From NCBI GenBank assembly GCA_045564915.1, contig JBJLGL010000011.1, forward strand, positions 306,593 through 370,592: 64,000 nt of DNA, given 5' to 3'. The DNA is from JAQWRV01 sp045564915 (lineage in GTDB: Bacteria > Pseudomonadota > Alphaproteobacteria > Rhodospirillales > Rhodospirillaceae). Each line of letters starts with the position of its first letter. The first letter of the stretch is position 1. Shown piece after piece: positions 17,694 through 25,870 of this stretch. Below the pieces are notes generated by a model that worked only from the letters and a program-made list of their open reading frames with translations, ran no database searches and was not told where the DNA came from. The translations under genes and the position numbers were made by a program.

Positions 17694-19376
17694 ATGTCCG
17701 TTATTATTACCCGTCATATGGCCACTATTCGTGGGGAACGTCAGGTCCATTATCGCAGGGCGGGATCCGGTCCACCAGTCGTGCTATTGCATCAATCACC
17801 CAATTCCTCTCAGGAATACATTCCGCTGATTACTGAACTGGCCGAGAACTATACCATTTTTGCTCCAGACACGCCGGCCAATGGTCTCTCTGACTCGCTT
17901 TCTATTGATAATCCGGTGATGACAGACTTCGCCCAAAATGTTGCCGATCTGATGGATGTCCTCGGCATTGAAAGATGTCCCGTCTATGGTTTTCATACAG
18001 GCGCTGTTTGCACGTTAGAACTTGCATGGAGGCACCCACATAAAGTCACTATTGCCGTAGTGAATGGCTACGTAAATATGGGAGAGGAGCTAACCGAGGA
18101 AATTCTTGATAACTATTTTGTTCCGCTGAAGTATGACTGGAGTGGATCTCATCTCACGTGGACTTGGGCGCGTTTCCGCGAGCAAGTTATTTTCTTTCCC
18201 TGGTATCGCAAAGATGCAGCTTCGCGAATGGAATACTCAGTTCCACCCGCAGCAGGGCTGCAAGTGGCGGTTATAGAATTTCTCCGCTCTGGACCGGACT
18301 ATGTCAAACCCTATCGCGCAGCATTTACACAAGATGCTATTAATTCAGTCAAAGAAATGAAGGCTAAATGTATTATTATGAGTCCTTCAACGGATGTGCT
18401 CGTAGAAGGGCTTGACCGCATGCCGACGCCGTCGGAATCCGTTACAGTGCACCGACCAGATACCAGTGATGACGCCATAGAAATTCTCAAGCAGGCAATC
18501 AAAGACAATCCATCCCCCGACCCTGCACCCGAGTTGATCAAGACGAGTCCTATCCCAGGCAAGCTATGGGGCGAATATATACAAGTGGCGGGTGGCAGCC
18601 TTTATTGCCGGCGCAATAATGATGTCGGAGGTAGACCCATCGTTTTTATTCATGCCTCAGCTTCCTCTAGCCTATCTATGGACACCTACATGGAGCCATT
18701 GATTGGTAAGCGGCCAGTAATTTCTGTAGATCTCCCAGGCAATGGTGAATCAGAGAATCCAATGGGACTTGATGTTACTGTTGAACAACAGGCCGCCTAC
18801 TTGGCAGAGGCTTTGCACATTCTAGGTTACGAAGAAGTGGACGTCTTCGGCACTTGGGGCGGCGGCACGGTAGCTGTGGAATTGGCGGTCCAGCATCCTG
18901 AAATGGTGCAGCATATCGCTGTACCCAATATCATGATCATGGAGTTGAAGGGGAAAGATTTGCAAGATTTATCGGCTAAATATACGCCGGATATAAAATT
19001 AGATGATTACGGTGGTCATTGGATATTCGCCTGGAACATGGTTCGTGACCAGCAACTATTCAATCCCTGGTATCAAAGAAAGGTAGAAAACATTATTAGG
19101 TCCGGGGAGCCTGATATTTCCCCCGAAGTTGTCCATCGGCGCACTCTGGATCTGTTCAAGTGCCACGAAATTTACCAGGCAGCATACAAAGCACACTTCG
19201 GATACCCAATGTCTGAGCGTCTTTCGCGCATTAAATGCCCCTTACTGTTAGGCGATCCAGATTCGGAGCCCACAAAGAAGGCAGTTGTTGCAGGTCCTAC
19301 TGATTATACGCTAAAGGAAATGCCGTCAGACCATAGCGGTATGGCAGAAGTGGCATTAGATTTTTTCAATAGCTAG
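17694..19376 (+). CDS. Tandem alpha/beta-hydrolase-fold protein lacking both canonical nucleophile serines
   Basis: A 560-residue protein with two alpha/beta-hydrolase domains in one chain (about residues 5-265 and 295-558). Domain 1 has the oxyanion region 'VVLLHQSPNSSQEYI' and elbow 'VYGFHTGAVCTLELAWRHP', with His101 where Ser of G-x-S-x-G is expected. Domain 2 has 'IVFIHASASSS', 'VDLPGNGESENP' and elbow 'VFGTWGGGTVAVELAVQHP', with Trp388 at the nucleophile position; a C-terminal His (about residue 547, 'SDHSG') remains. The fold is clear, but hydrolase chemistry is not supported. 'GGGGAGC' precedes the ATG. Confidence 0.85.
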   Translation: MSVIITRHMATIRGERQVHYRRAGSGPPVVLLHQSPNSSQEYIPLITELAENYTIFAPDTPANGLSDSLSIDNPVMTDFAQNVADLMDVLGIERCPVYGFHTGAVCTLELAWRHPHKVTIAVVNGYVNMGEELTEEILDNYFVPLKYDWSGSHLTWTWARFREQVIFFPWYRKDAASRMEYSVPPAAGLQVAVIEFLRSGPDYVKPYRAAFTQDAINSVKEMKAKCIIMSPSTDVLVEGLDRMPTPSESVTVHRPDTSDDAIEILKQAIKDNPSPDPAPELIKTSPIPGKLWGEYIQVAGGSLYCRRNNDVGGRPIVFIHASASSSLSMDTYMEPLIGKRPVISVDLPGNGESENPMGLDVTVEQQAAYLAEALHILGYEEVDVFGTWGGGTVAVELAVQHPEMVQHIAVPNIMIMELKGKDLQDLSAKYTPDIKLDDYGGHWIFAWNMVRDQQLFNPWYQRKVENIIRSGEPDISPEVVHRRTLDLFKCHEIYQAAYKAHFGYPMSERLSRIKCPLLLGDPDSEPTKKAVVAGPTDYTLKEMPSDHSGMAEVALDFFNS

Positions 19377-19417
19377 ATTGGCAGTTTATGTACTGCAATA
19401 TTTAGGGAGGGCGAAGA

Positions 19418-20083
19418 ATGGAACCGTATTTGTTGTGGGGTTACGCTCATATCTTACTTTTTGTTTTCTGGCTAGGTGCGGATGTGGGAGTTTTTCTTTC
19501 GGTCGTCAGAGCAAAGAATTCTGAACTGAGTTTTGAAACTCGGGCCGCACTCATGAAACTTGGTATGACGGTCGACCTTTTTCCCAGGACGTGTTTTGCC
19601 CTTATAATTCCCGTCGGTTTGCACATGACCCGAGACCTCAACTTATATGCTGTCCCAAGTGGAATGCTTGTCGGAGCCTGGATACTTGCAGCAATATGGA
19701 TCGCGGCATTTGTGACGGGTTTCCGGAACGAGGGCAAGCCGATTGCGATTACATTAGCCAAGGCTCAGCTTATTTTTGAAGGCGTCATGGGTGTAATCAT
19801 TACGATGATTGGTGTTATGTCCCTCATGAATGGCACACCACTGCCTGATACCTGGTTTGCAATAAAGATCACTCTGTTTGGATTAGCGTTTTTTGCAGCA
19901 CTTGGCATAGATTTTGCTTTCACGCCTGCCATTAAACCGTTTATGGAGATCGGGGCTGAGGGGTCAACACCGGAACGTGAAGCCCTTTATTCCAAGCATG
20001 TCAATCACACCCTTGTTTGGGTATTAACGCTCTACGTGTTGATCGCTTTAATAGCTTTCATGGGCAAGGTGCAGCCGTTATAG
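19418..20083 (+). CDS. Polytopic membrane protein of unknown function
   Basis: A 221-residue integral membrane protein with about six hydrophobic segments, including 'AHILLFVFWLGADVGVFLSVV', 'CFALIIPVGL', 'LVGAWILAAIWIAAFVTGF', 'IFEGVMGVIITMIGVMSLM', 'FGLAFFAALGIDFAF' and 'TLVWVLTLYVLIALIAFMG'. Conserved-looking His11 (segment 1) and His194 ('SKHVNHTLVW') could bind haem or metal, as in some CopD- or DUF2269-like proteins, but I do not assign it to a family. 'AGGGAGGG' precedes the ATG. It lies between the tandem hydrolase gene and a DUF1330 gene and probably shares an operon with them. Confidence 0.7.
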   Translation: MEPYLLWGYAHILLFVFWLGADVGVFLSVVRAKNSELSFETRAALMKLGMTVDLFPRTCFALIIPVGLHMTRDLNLYAVPSGMLVGAWILAAIWIAAFVTGFRNEGKPIAITLAKAQLIFEGVMGVIITMIGVMSLMNGTPLPDTWFAIKITLFGLAFFAALGIDFAFTPAIKPFMEIGAEGSTPEREALYSKHVNHTLVWVLTLYVLIALIAFMGKVQPL

Positions 20084-20092
20084 GAATTTGCA

Positions 20093-20506
20093 ATGCGAAT
20101 TGTTTGTCTTCTTAACCTACTTGGGATACTGGCTCTTTCACCGAATAGTGTGCCAGCTCAGCAGACTAATGACAGGTGTAATGAACCAGTCGATATGATG
20201 ATTTTGTCAATTGTGCAAGATGAGGTGCGTTATAAGGCATATAGATCTTCTTTAGAAGACTTAGGGACCCTAGAAGCTTTTGGGGGGAAAGTTTTGTCTC
20301 TTGGAACACGTTTGGTTGCCGAGCCAGAAATGCTTGAGGGAAATTGGCCGAAGAACCGCCATACTTTTGTCATTCGTTGGCCTTGTGTTGAAGCGGCACG
20401 TTCATTCTGGGATTCCGAAGCATATCAGAAAACGCATCTGCCGCTTCGAGTGGGGGCCGGCGAATTCAACGTAGCGATATTTCCCGCACTCACTGGATTG
20501 GATTGA
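20093..20506 (+). CDS. Exported DUF1330-like protein
   Basis: A 137-residue protein with a signal peptide ('LLNLLGILALSPNSVPAQQ'). The mature part 'MMILSIVQDEVRYKAYRSSLEDLGTLEAFGGKVL' and 'HTFVIRWPCVEAARSFWDSEAYQKTHLPLRVGAGEFNVAIF' follows the ferredoxin-like DUF1330 pattern ('Y-----VTD---Y--Y', 'fps-e-a--w--s--Y'). Most DUF1330 proteins are cytoplasmic, so export is notable. It starts 9 bp after the membrane protein gene. No function is known. Confidence 0.7.
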   Translation: MRIVCLLNLLGILALSPNSVPAQQTNDRCNEPVDMMILSIVQDEVRYKAYRSSLEDLGTLEAFGGKVLSLGTRLVAEPEMLEGNWPKNRHTFVIRWPCVEAARSFWDSEAYQKTHLPLRVGAGEFNVAIFPALTGLD

Positions 20507-20564
20507 TACGAATAATTGTGGGATACGATAAAGTGTTTATTGTTAATTCACTCCTTCGAAATGG

Positions 20565-22571
20565 TTGAAGGTAGACGACACCTGGAGAGAAGTGCCAGGA
20601 AGCAGTCTTTGGAGTAGCACGTTGACTCCTTACCCTAACCTTCTTTCCCCTGTCCAAATAGGTCCGATCACGCTGCGTCACCGCGCAGTCATGAGCGGCC
20701 ATGGCATGGCCTTGGGTGATGGTAAGATTGGTATTAGTGAGAGGTTTCACGCCTATTTACTAGCTCGCGCCAAAGGTGGTGCGGCCATGGTTGGAAGTGA
20801 ATCTGCCCCCGTGCACAATAGCACGGTTAGCCGTAGCCTTGGGATTCGGCTCTATGACGATAAAGTTATTCCTAGTCTGCGACAAACAGCAGAAGATGTG
20901 CGAGAAGTTGGTTCACGTATAGCGATCACGCTATGGCACGGCGGCCACAAAGATAGTTTTATTCGTGGTAGTTATGCCTTGGCCCCATCCCCAGTGCCAA
21001 ATATTGCTGGGGAAGTGCCGAAACAAATTACAGAGGCCGAAATCCGTGAGCTTATTGTCGCCTATGGAGAGGCTGCGGCGCGATGCAGTGAAGCGGGGCT
21101 CGATGCAATCGAATTGCAGACATCGACAGACTATTTGCTAGGTTCTTTTTTGTCACCGGTTCTTAACCGAAGGACAGATGCATACGGTGGCTCATTCGAG
21201 AATCGCATAAGGTTTATATGGCAGATTCTTGAGAGTATTCGCGAAAAAGTTGGAACATCGCTGGCTGTTGGGGTGCGTACGTCAGCACGTCACGATATTC
21301 CGGGCTCACCAATTGATTATGGGCTGGAGGAATCTGTGGCTAGTATGAAAGCCTTTAGTGATGCCGGTCTTGTTGACTACGTGAGTGTAATGACGGGCTC
21401 TGGCTGGGCACCAGCTGAGTCCTCGTCCATTCCGCATATGTCTAGCCCCCGTATTCAGTTGGAGGAAGAAGGTAAGGTGTTCAAGCGGGCGCTCTCTGTG
21501 CCTGTTATGATTGCTGGACGTATCCGATCTCCTGAGGATGCCGAATACGCAATCGCCAATGGTGTCTGTGACATTGTAGCTATGGCCCGCACCTGGATTG
21601 CTGACCCTGAATGGGGCCGCAAGGTAGAAACTAGTGAGCAAGATCGTATTCGTCCGTGCATGTCTTGCAACCAAGCGTGCGTCGGCTTTGTGTTCCGTGG
21701 TTTGCCAGGTTCTTGTGTCCTCAACCCGGTGTCCGGACGAGAGTATGAATTGGGCGAAGAGGGCAACTCCGATAATCTAATGAGTATAGCCGTGGTTGGC
21801 GGTGGGCCAGCAGGGCTAGAAGCCGCCCGGGTATTGGCCTGTCGAGGTCACAAAGTAACTCTCTATGAGAGAGATTCGGACCTCGGAGGGCAAATGCGTT
21901 TGGCAGCTAACGCACCTCATCGAGAGGAAATGCCTATAGCTATAGAGTGGTGGGTAAGAGAGCTTAAACGCTTGCAAGTACGTGTTCATCTCAACACAGT
22001 AGTTATATCAGAGAGTGATCTAGATGCTGATAAGGTTATTTGGGCTGTTGGTGCTGACCACGGGCATACAGCAATCTGGCGTCTCCGGCCCTTCCTTTTT
22101 GACGGTATACCCGGCACAAAAGAATTACCCTCTGGTCGAGATATCCTCGCCGGTAAAGTTAAGGCATCTGGTAACGTGTTAGTTATAGATGAAGAGGGTG
22201 GATGGCCTGCGGTCTCGCTAGTCGAGACGTTGATTGCCGACCCTAATGTTTTCTCAGTCACCGTAACCACACCAGAGCGATCCCTTGGTGAGGCCGCGCT
22301 TTCTTTAACATGGGAAATAAAATCTATCCCTGCGCGCATACGTGCCGCAGGCATTAAGGTATTCGCAGAGACCCAGGTGAGAGAAGTTGCAGGTGAAACT
22401 GTTGTCTTAATGGATGGTACGACACTAGGGCCGTTTGAGACAATTGTTCTGTTGACCGGAACGCAAACCAATACGACTCCTGAAGGAGCGCTGGCTATTG
22501 GCGATTGCGTTGCCCCACGAGGTATTTGGGCGGCAACCTTGGATGCCGCTAAACTGGCTAGGACTATTTAG
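20565..22571 (+). CDS. OYE-type NADH:flavin oxidoreductase with FeS and FAD domains (2,4-dienoyl-CoA reductase-like)
   Basis: Up to 668 residues. An FMN TIM barrel ('YPNLLSPVQIGPITLRHRAVMSGHG' to about 370) is followed by a 4Fe-4S motif C-x2-C-x3-C-x11-C in 'RPCMSCNQACVGF...SCVLNP', then an FAD/NAD(P) domain opening 'IAVVGGGPAGLEAARVLACRGHKV' and ending 'AIGDCVAPRGIWAATLDAAKLA'. This is the layout of 2,4-dienoyl-CoA reductase, trimethylamine dehydrogenase and related enzymes. The substrate is not evident. The start is uncertain: TTG 20565 has no clear ribosome-binding site, and a GTG at 20592 is in frame. Confidence 0.88.
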   Translation: MKVDDTWREVPGSSLWSSTLTPYPNLLSPVQIGPITLRHRAVMSGHGMALGDGKIGISERFHAYLLARAKGGAAMVGSESAPVHNSTVSRSLGIRLYDDKVIPSLRQTAEDVREVGSRIAITLWHGGHKDSFIRGSYALAPSPVPNIAGEVPKQITEAEIRELIVAYGEAAARCSEAGLDAIELQTSTDYLLGSFLSPVLNRRTDAYGGSFENRIRFIWQILESIREKVGTSLAVGVRTSARHDIPGSPIDYGLEESVASMKAFSDAGLVDYVSVMTGSGWAPAESSSIPHMSSPRIQLEEEGKVFKRALSVPVMIAGRIRSPEDAEYAIANGVCDIVAMARTWIADPEWGRKVETSEQDRIRPCMSCNQACVGFVFRGLPGSCVLNPVSGREYELGEEGNSDNLMSIAVVGGGPAGLEAARVLACRGHKVTLYERDSDLGGQMRLAANAPHREEMPIAIEWWVRELKRLQVRVHLNTVVISESDLDADKVIWAVGADHGHTAIWRLRPFLFDGIPGTKELPSGRDILAGKVKASGNVLVIDEEGGWPAVSLVETLIADPNVFSVTVTTPERSLGEAALSLTWEIKSIPARIRAAGIKVFAETQVREVAGETVVLMDGTTLGPFETIVLLTGTQTNTTPEGALAIGDCVAPRGIWAATLDAAKLARTI

Positions 22572-22706
22572 GTTCAGTCGCAGTTGCGCAACAAAGTGCT
22601 TTGGTGACACCTACTAGTGGACAAAATCCGCTAATAATTACTATACAATACAGCCAACGTAATAGACTGCTGTCCCTCTATAGATCTGCGGTTGCTTTCT
22701 TCGGCG

Positions 22707-23273
22707 CTATTCTTTGGTCGGAAAGACTGATCGTTCTGATAGCTTACTAATCGCTGATTCGCAGTTTTCTCTCCATTTACTGTGCGTTTCTGGGTCGCTT
22801 AGATTTGGCAACCATCCGGGCAATTCAAGTCCACCATCCTCGAATGGCCCTTGTGTTGTTTCAATGAAGATATACCATGGTGATCGTGGAAAGATTGTAT
22901 GGTAAATGCCGGTCGGCATGTAATAGCTAAAAGTGCCACCTAATTGCGGTGTTGTCATGTGTATATAATTAGAGACGGCGCCTAATTCATTAAAGAAAAG
23001 AGCATCGGCCTGTCCTTCTATAACAGTCATCGTCTCAACTTTATTATTGTGCCGGTGCGGTGGTACCAGGCTATCCTTACTAACAGCGATTAACATTGTA
23101 TGGTGGTCAGACTCCGGGGATGGATGGGCACACAACCGCGCCCGTCGATTGCTCGCATGCTCTGCTTTTTGCTTTAGAAAATTAACACATTCAATATCGA
23201 ACTGCGGAATCAAATCATCCGAATAGAAAACGCATGGCGAAATCTCTCTGACATTTTCTGGAGTGAAATTCAC
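22707..23273 (-). CDS. WbuC-family cupin metalloprotein
   Basis: A 188-residue cupin starting at GTG 23273, the only early start in frame. 'RARLCAHPSPESDHHTMLIAVSKDSLVPPHRH' and 'KVETMTVIEGQADALFFNELG' give the His-x-His and Glu metal ligands, and 'GTFSYYMPTGIYHTIFP' supplies the second cupin motif. This matches the WbuC family, found in O-antigen and other surface-polysaccharide clusters, with unknown catalytic role. It is the last gene of a three-gene minus-strand group with a LIC12192-like gene and an oxygenase gene, so it belongs to the carbohydrate cluster. Confidence 0.78.
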   Translation of the reverse strand: MNFTPENVREISPCVFYSDDLIPQFDIECVNFLKQKAEHASNRRARLCAHPSPESDHHTMLIAVSKDSLVPPHRHNNKVETMTVIEGQADALFFNELGAVSNYIHMTTPQLGGTFSYYMPTGIYHTIFPRSPWYIFIETTQGPFEDGGLELPGWLPNLSDPETHSKWRENCESAISKLSERSVFPTKE

Positions 23274-23313
23274 GTCTCAATTTCTCGCAAGTAAATAGTT
23301 TTCATTAAATTAG

Positions 23314-23721
23314 CTATGCGTTTATGGCTTCGGGTTCCTGCCCATTTCTCGCCATTTGTTCAAAAACTTTGAGAGTTTCGTATAGGCTTTCTAGCTCTTT
23401 CTTAGTGGTGATTGAGAGCTTCTCACGAGAAAAATGGACTTCGTATCCGCTTTCTACTAGCTCGGTAAGAAATTCAAAGTCGAACTTTCCAGAGTAGCAG
23501 AACTGGTAGAGCCTTAAGTATATGATGCCATCTACCGGAGGTTTTTCCATCACTTTTGAACGCATCACAGATTGATATTCTAGGGTATCTCGGTCTTCAG
23601 CGGTGTAAAATACAATCTTACCGCAATGATCTGTAGCCATCTGCCCATTAATAGTGTGCTGCATCGCCTGGGTAAGAGTGTTAGAGCACCCATTATCGAG
23701 AATAGAGTAGAAAGACTTCAT
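23314..23721 (-). CDS. LIC12192-like sporadic carbohydrate cluster protein, divergent copy
   Basis: A 135-residue soluble protein whose pattern aligns with the LIC12192-family protein at 41374-41835. Shared features are the spacing 'Q--I-G-M----C-KIVFYTAED', then 'L-Y--VM---V', then 'V-GIIYLRLYQFCY-----FE-LTELVESGYEVHFSREKL', compared with 'IQGIVLYSQFLLPYD' and 'VIEGGCELHAALENT' in the other copy. It lacks the N-terminal 'RGYISSR' signature, so it is a divergent paralogue. Its ATG overlaps the oxygenase stop (ATGA), the same arrangement as the second pair. The function of this family is unknown to me. Confidence 0.6.
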   Translation of the reverse strand: MKSFYSILDNGCSNTLTQAMQHTINGQMATDHCGKIVFYTAEDRDTLEYQSVMRSKVMEKPPVDGIIYLRLYQFCYSGKFDFEFLTELVESGYEVHFSREKLSITTKKELESLYETLKVFEQMARNGQEPEAINA

Positions 23722-24494
23722 TGAGAAAGGTCCGCTTTCTTTTCTTCATCAAGAGCTAGCTTTGATAGCGGCGATAAAGAAACAAGCCTGAAATAGTCTG
23801 GCAGCCCTTTTCTGCCATAAGGCGAATAGGTGTTCTTAAATCGCAAATTAAGAGACCACCTTGTTTCATTCTCCGTGTTAACGGGAATGTAATGATAAAG
23901 TGCAGCCCAAAAGAAAAGGGCAGAGCCAAAATCCATAGCGAGTGGCGTTCCTTTGGCAGCTGCTAAGGACTTGAACTCTTCATATGCTGGTGGATCTTGG
24001 CCAAGCATTGCCGTCCCATTATCTGAAGCTGCTTTATCCAAGATACTCATACCCTTGGTGCCATAACATTTCGTTAAAGGGATCCAAACCACAACTTCAT
24101 AGAGTGAATTGGGTGGCGCATCTCTATGGGCAGGAGAAACAGATGTATCATTCGGTTGTTGTATGACGATGTTGACGCTCTTTTGGACGACGGCATCCGG
24201 ACCCACAAGCCCAAGAAGTGTATCTTTAAAGGCCTCAAAAATGGTTTCACAAAGGTCTGGTGTCGAGTTAAAGTCGTTTATCAATTGAACGCGAAAATCA
24301 TTTAATTGAGTATCATTTAAACCATATTCGTGAAATTTATCAAAGAAGTTATCTGGATCTCTTTCCTCTTTACCAAGTAAAGTCTGTGCCTTCTCAAAAA
24401 GAGCTAGCTTTATCTGCTCCATTTTCTCATGTTCTTGAGGTTGAGCGATCAGATAACCATTCTCGAGAAATTTATTTTCATTTATCTGCGACAA
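23718..24494 (-). CDS. 2OG-Fe(II) oxygenase of the sporadic carbohydrate cluster type, copy 1
   Basis: A 258-residue phytanoyl-CoA-dioxygenase-like protein. Iron ligands are His123 and Asp125 ('SPAHRDAPP') and probably His201 ('ALYHYIPVN'), and Arg212 in 'TRWSLNLRFKN' would bind 2-oxoglutarate. It shares 'YEVVVWIPLTKCYGTKGM' and the C-terminal 'SPYG-KGLPDYFRLVSLSPLS' with the oxygenase at 40569-41381, so the two are paralogues. The start is TTG with 'AGGAAG' upstream. Expected role: hydroxylation or other oxidation of a sugar intermediate; the substrate is unknown. Confidence 0.75.
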   Translation of the reverse strand: MSQINENKFLENGYLIAQPQEHEKMEQIKLALFEKAQTLLGKEERDPDNFFDKFHEYGLNDTQLNDFRVQLINDFNSTPDLCETIFEAFKDTLLGLVGPDAVVQKSVNIVIQQPNDTSVSPAHRDAPPNSLYEVVVWIPLTKCYGTKGMSILDKAASDNGTAMLGQDPPAYEEFKSLAAAKGTPLAMDFGSALFFWAALYHYIPVNTENETRWSLNLRFKNTYSPYGRKGLPDYFRLVSLSPLSKLALDEEKKADLSQ

Positions 24495-24609
24495 AACTTC
24501 CTGCCTTAAGCGTAATAATTGACCAGAGTTGAGAGTTAAGCTGTAAAGCGACGATAGAGCCCAAATAATTTACATGTCTTGACCCTACAATGTTTCGCCG
24601 TCCGATACT

Positions 24610-25368
24610 TTACATACTTCCCCCATCAACAGAAAAAACAGCCCCCGCTGCGAATCGGTTTTCTTCAGATGCGAGCATTAAAATGAATGGAATTAGATCA
24701 GCAGGTGTCCCTAATCGCCCAATCGCCTGATGTTCCGCTATGAATTCCTCGACAAACTTAGGGTTGTTCTCCTGAGCCTTGCCCCAACTATTCCCTGCCG
24801 CTGCGATCGCGCTTGGCATAATACCGTTGCAAAGCACTCCTTTTCCCGCGAGATCTCGGCCAATCATAGTGATATATGCGTTCAAGTATGCCTTTGCGGC
24901 TGAATACGCTGGGGCTCCTCCATATTCTACCGCCACTCGCGATGACATGAATACTATACGACCCCAACCCGATCTTATCATTTTAGGAACGATGTCGTTA
25001 TTAATGTCTATAGCAATACCAACATTGTGGTACCAAACCTTCATCCATTCTAGTTTATCAGCATAAAGATCTCGAACATTAAGGCTTCCGCCAACGTTAT
25101 GGATTATAATATCAATAGGGCCGGATGCTTTTTCTGCAGCCTCAATAGCTCTTTTTACTTCACCGTCTTTCTCCAAGTCATGCGATAAGACGGAATGCCC
25201 ATCACCTATTTCACTAAGCCGGCCTGCTACATTTATGATGCGTGTTTCATCGCGTCCTATTACAGTTATGCGAGCACCTTCTCGTGCGAAGGAAAGTGCC
25301 GTTTCACGGCCAATGCCACTGCTACCGCCGGTCAGAAATACGTGCTTATCTTTCAATCCCAGATTCAT
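24610..25368 (-). CDS. Short-chain dehydrogenase/reductase
   Basis: A 252-residue classical SDR. 'GGSSGIGRETALSFAREGA' near residue 15 is the NAD(P) motif, 'IIHNVGG' is the N-x-(A/V)-G motif, 'MSSRVAVEYGGAPAYSAAKAYLNAY' contains catalytic Ser and Y-x3-K, and the C-terminus 'FAAGAVFSVDGGSM' is typical of FabG-like enzymes. It lies at the outer edge of the carbohydrate cluster, 115 bp upstream of the oxygenase gene on the same strand, so it may act on a sugar, but a general role is equally possible. Confidence 0.85.
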   Translation of the reverse strand: MNLGLKDKHVFLTGGSSGIGRETALSFAREGARITVIGRDETRIINVAGRLSEIGDGHSVLSHDLEKDGEVKRAIEAAEKASGPIDIIIHNVGGSLNVRDLYADKLEWMKVWYHNVGIAIDINNDIVPKMIRSGWGRIVFMSSRVAVEYGGAPAYSAAKAYLNAYITMIGRDLAGKGVLCNGIMPSAIAAAGNSWGKAQENNPKFVEEFIAEHQAIGRLGTPADLIPFILMLASEENRFAAGAVFSVDGGSM

Positions 25369-25870
25369 TTTCCGTGCAACTCACTCATTGAGATTAGTCC
25401 ACAATATCCTGAATATTAGGCCTCGTTACTATAATTACTGTCGTTTTAGATGCGAAACAATCCACATCTAGTGATATGGAGGGAGCAACCTAACCAGGCA
25501 AATTAACGTCATTCACATTGTATCCACTAGTATAAAGATATGCAAAATCCCTAACCCTGCGCTTTTAAGTTACCGGCCTTTTGCACCTGATAGATGGCGG
25601 CATCACAATTGCATACGAATTTCCTAGTTATGGTTTCTTTTCTGGAATGGAGTAAATGTTATCGACACCTTCCCATACATTAATGTATTTAGTCCAATTT
25701 CTCGTATCTTTAGAAGCTAAGCCTGTTAGGTCGATTGACCTGAGATTTGAAAATTTGTGCATTCGCGTAACGACCTGGTTGTATTGACGGATTAGTTGGA
25801 GAAATTGCACGTCGTTTCGGATACTGTTTCAATCAGCATCCCTACGCAAAGGTTCATGGAGGTTTTTTTT
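25369..25870. other. Divergent intergenic region of about 500 bp with a possible gene remnant
   Basis: This region separates the minus-strand SDR/oxygenase group from the plus-strand sugar operon and should hold promoters for both. On the minus strand, 25628-25828 is open and reads like the C-terminus of an SGNH/GDSL hydrolase ('QLIRQYNQVVTRMHKF', 'LRSIDLTGLASKDTRNWTKY'), without an upstream catalytic domain. It may be a remnant. No RNA gene was recognised. Confidence 0.35.

Noticed and set aside
25796..25870. Longer N-terminus for the C-methyltransferase from TTG 25796
   Set aside because: ATG 25871 has a strong ribosome-binding site and starts just before the zinc domain; the extension has no support.
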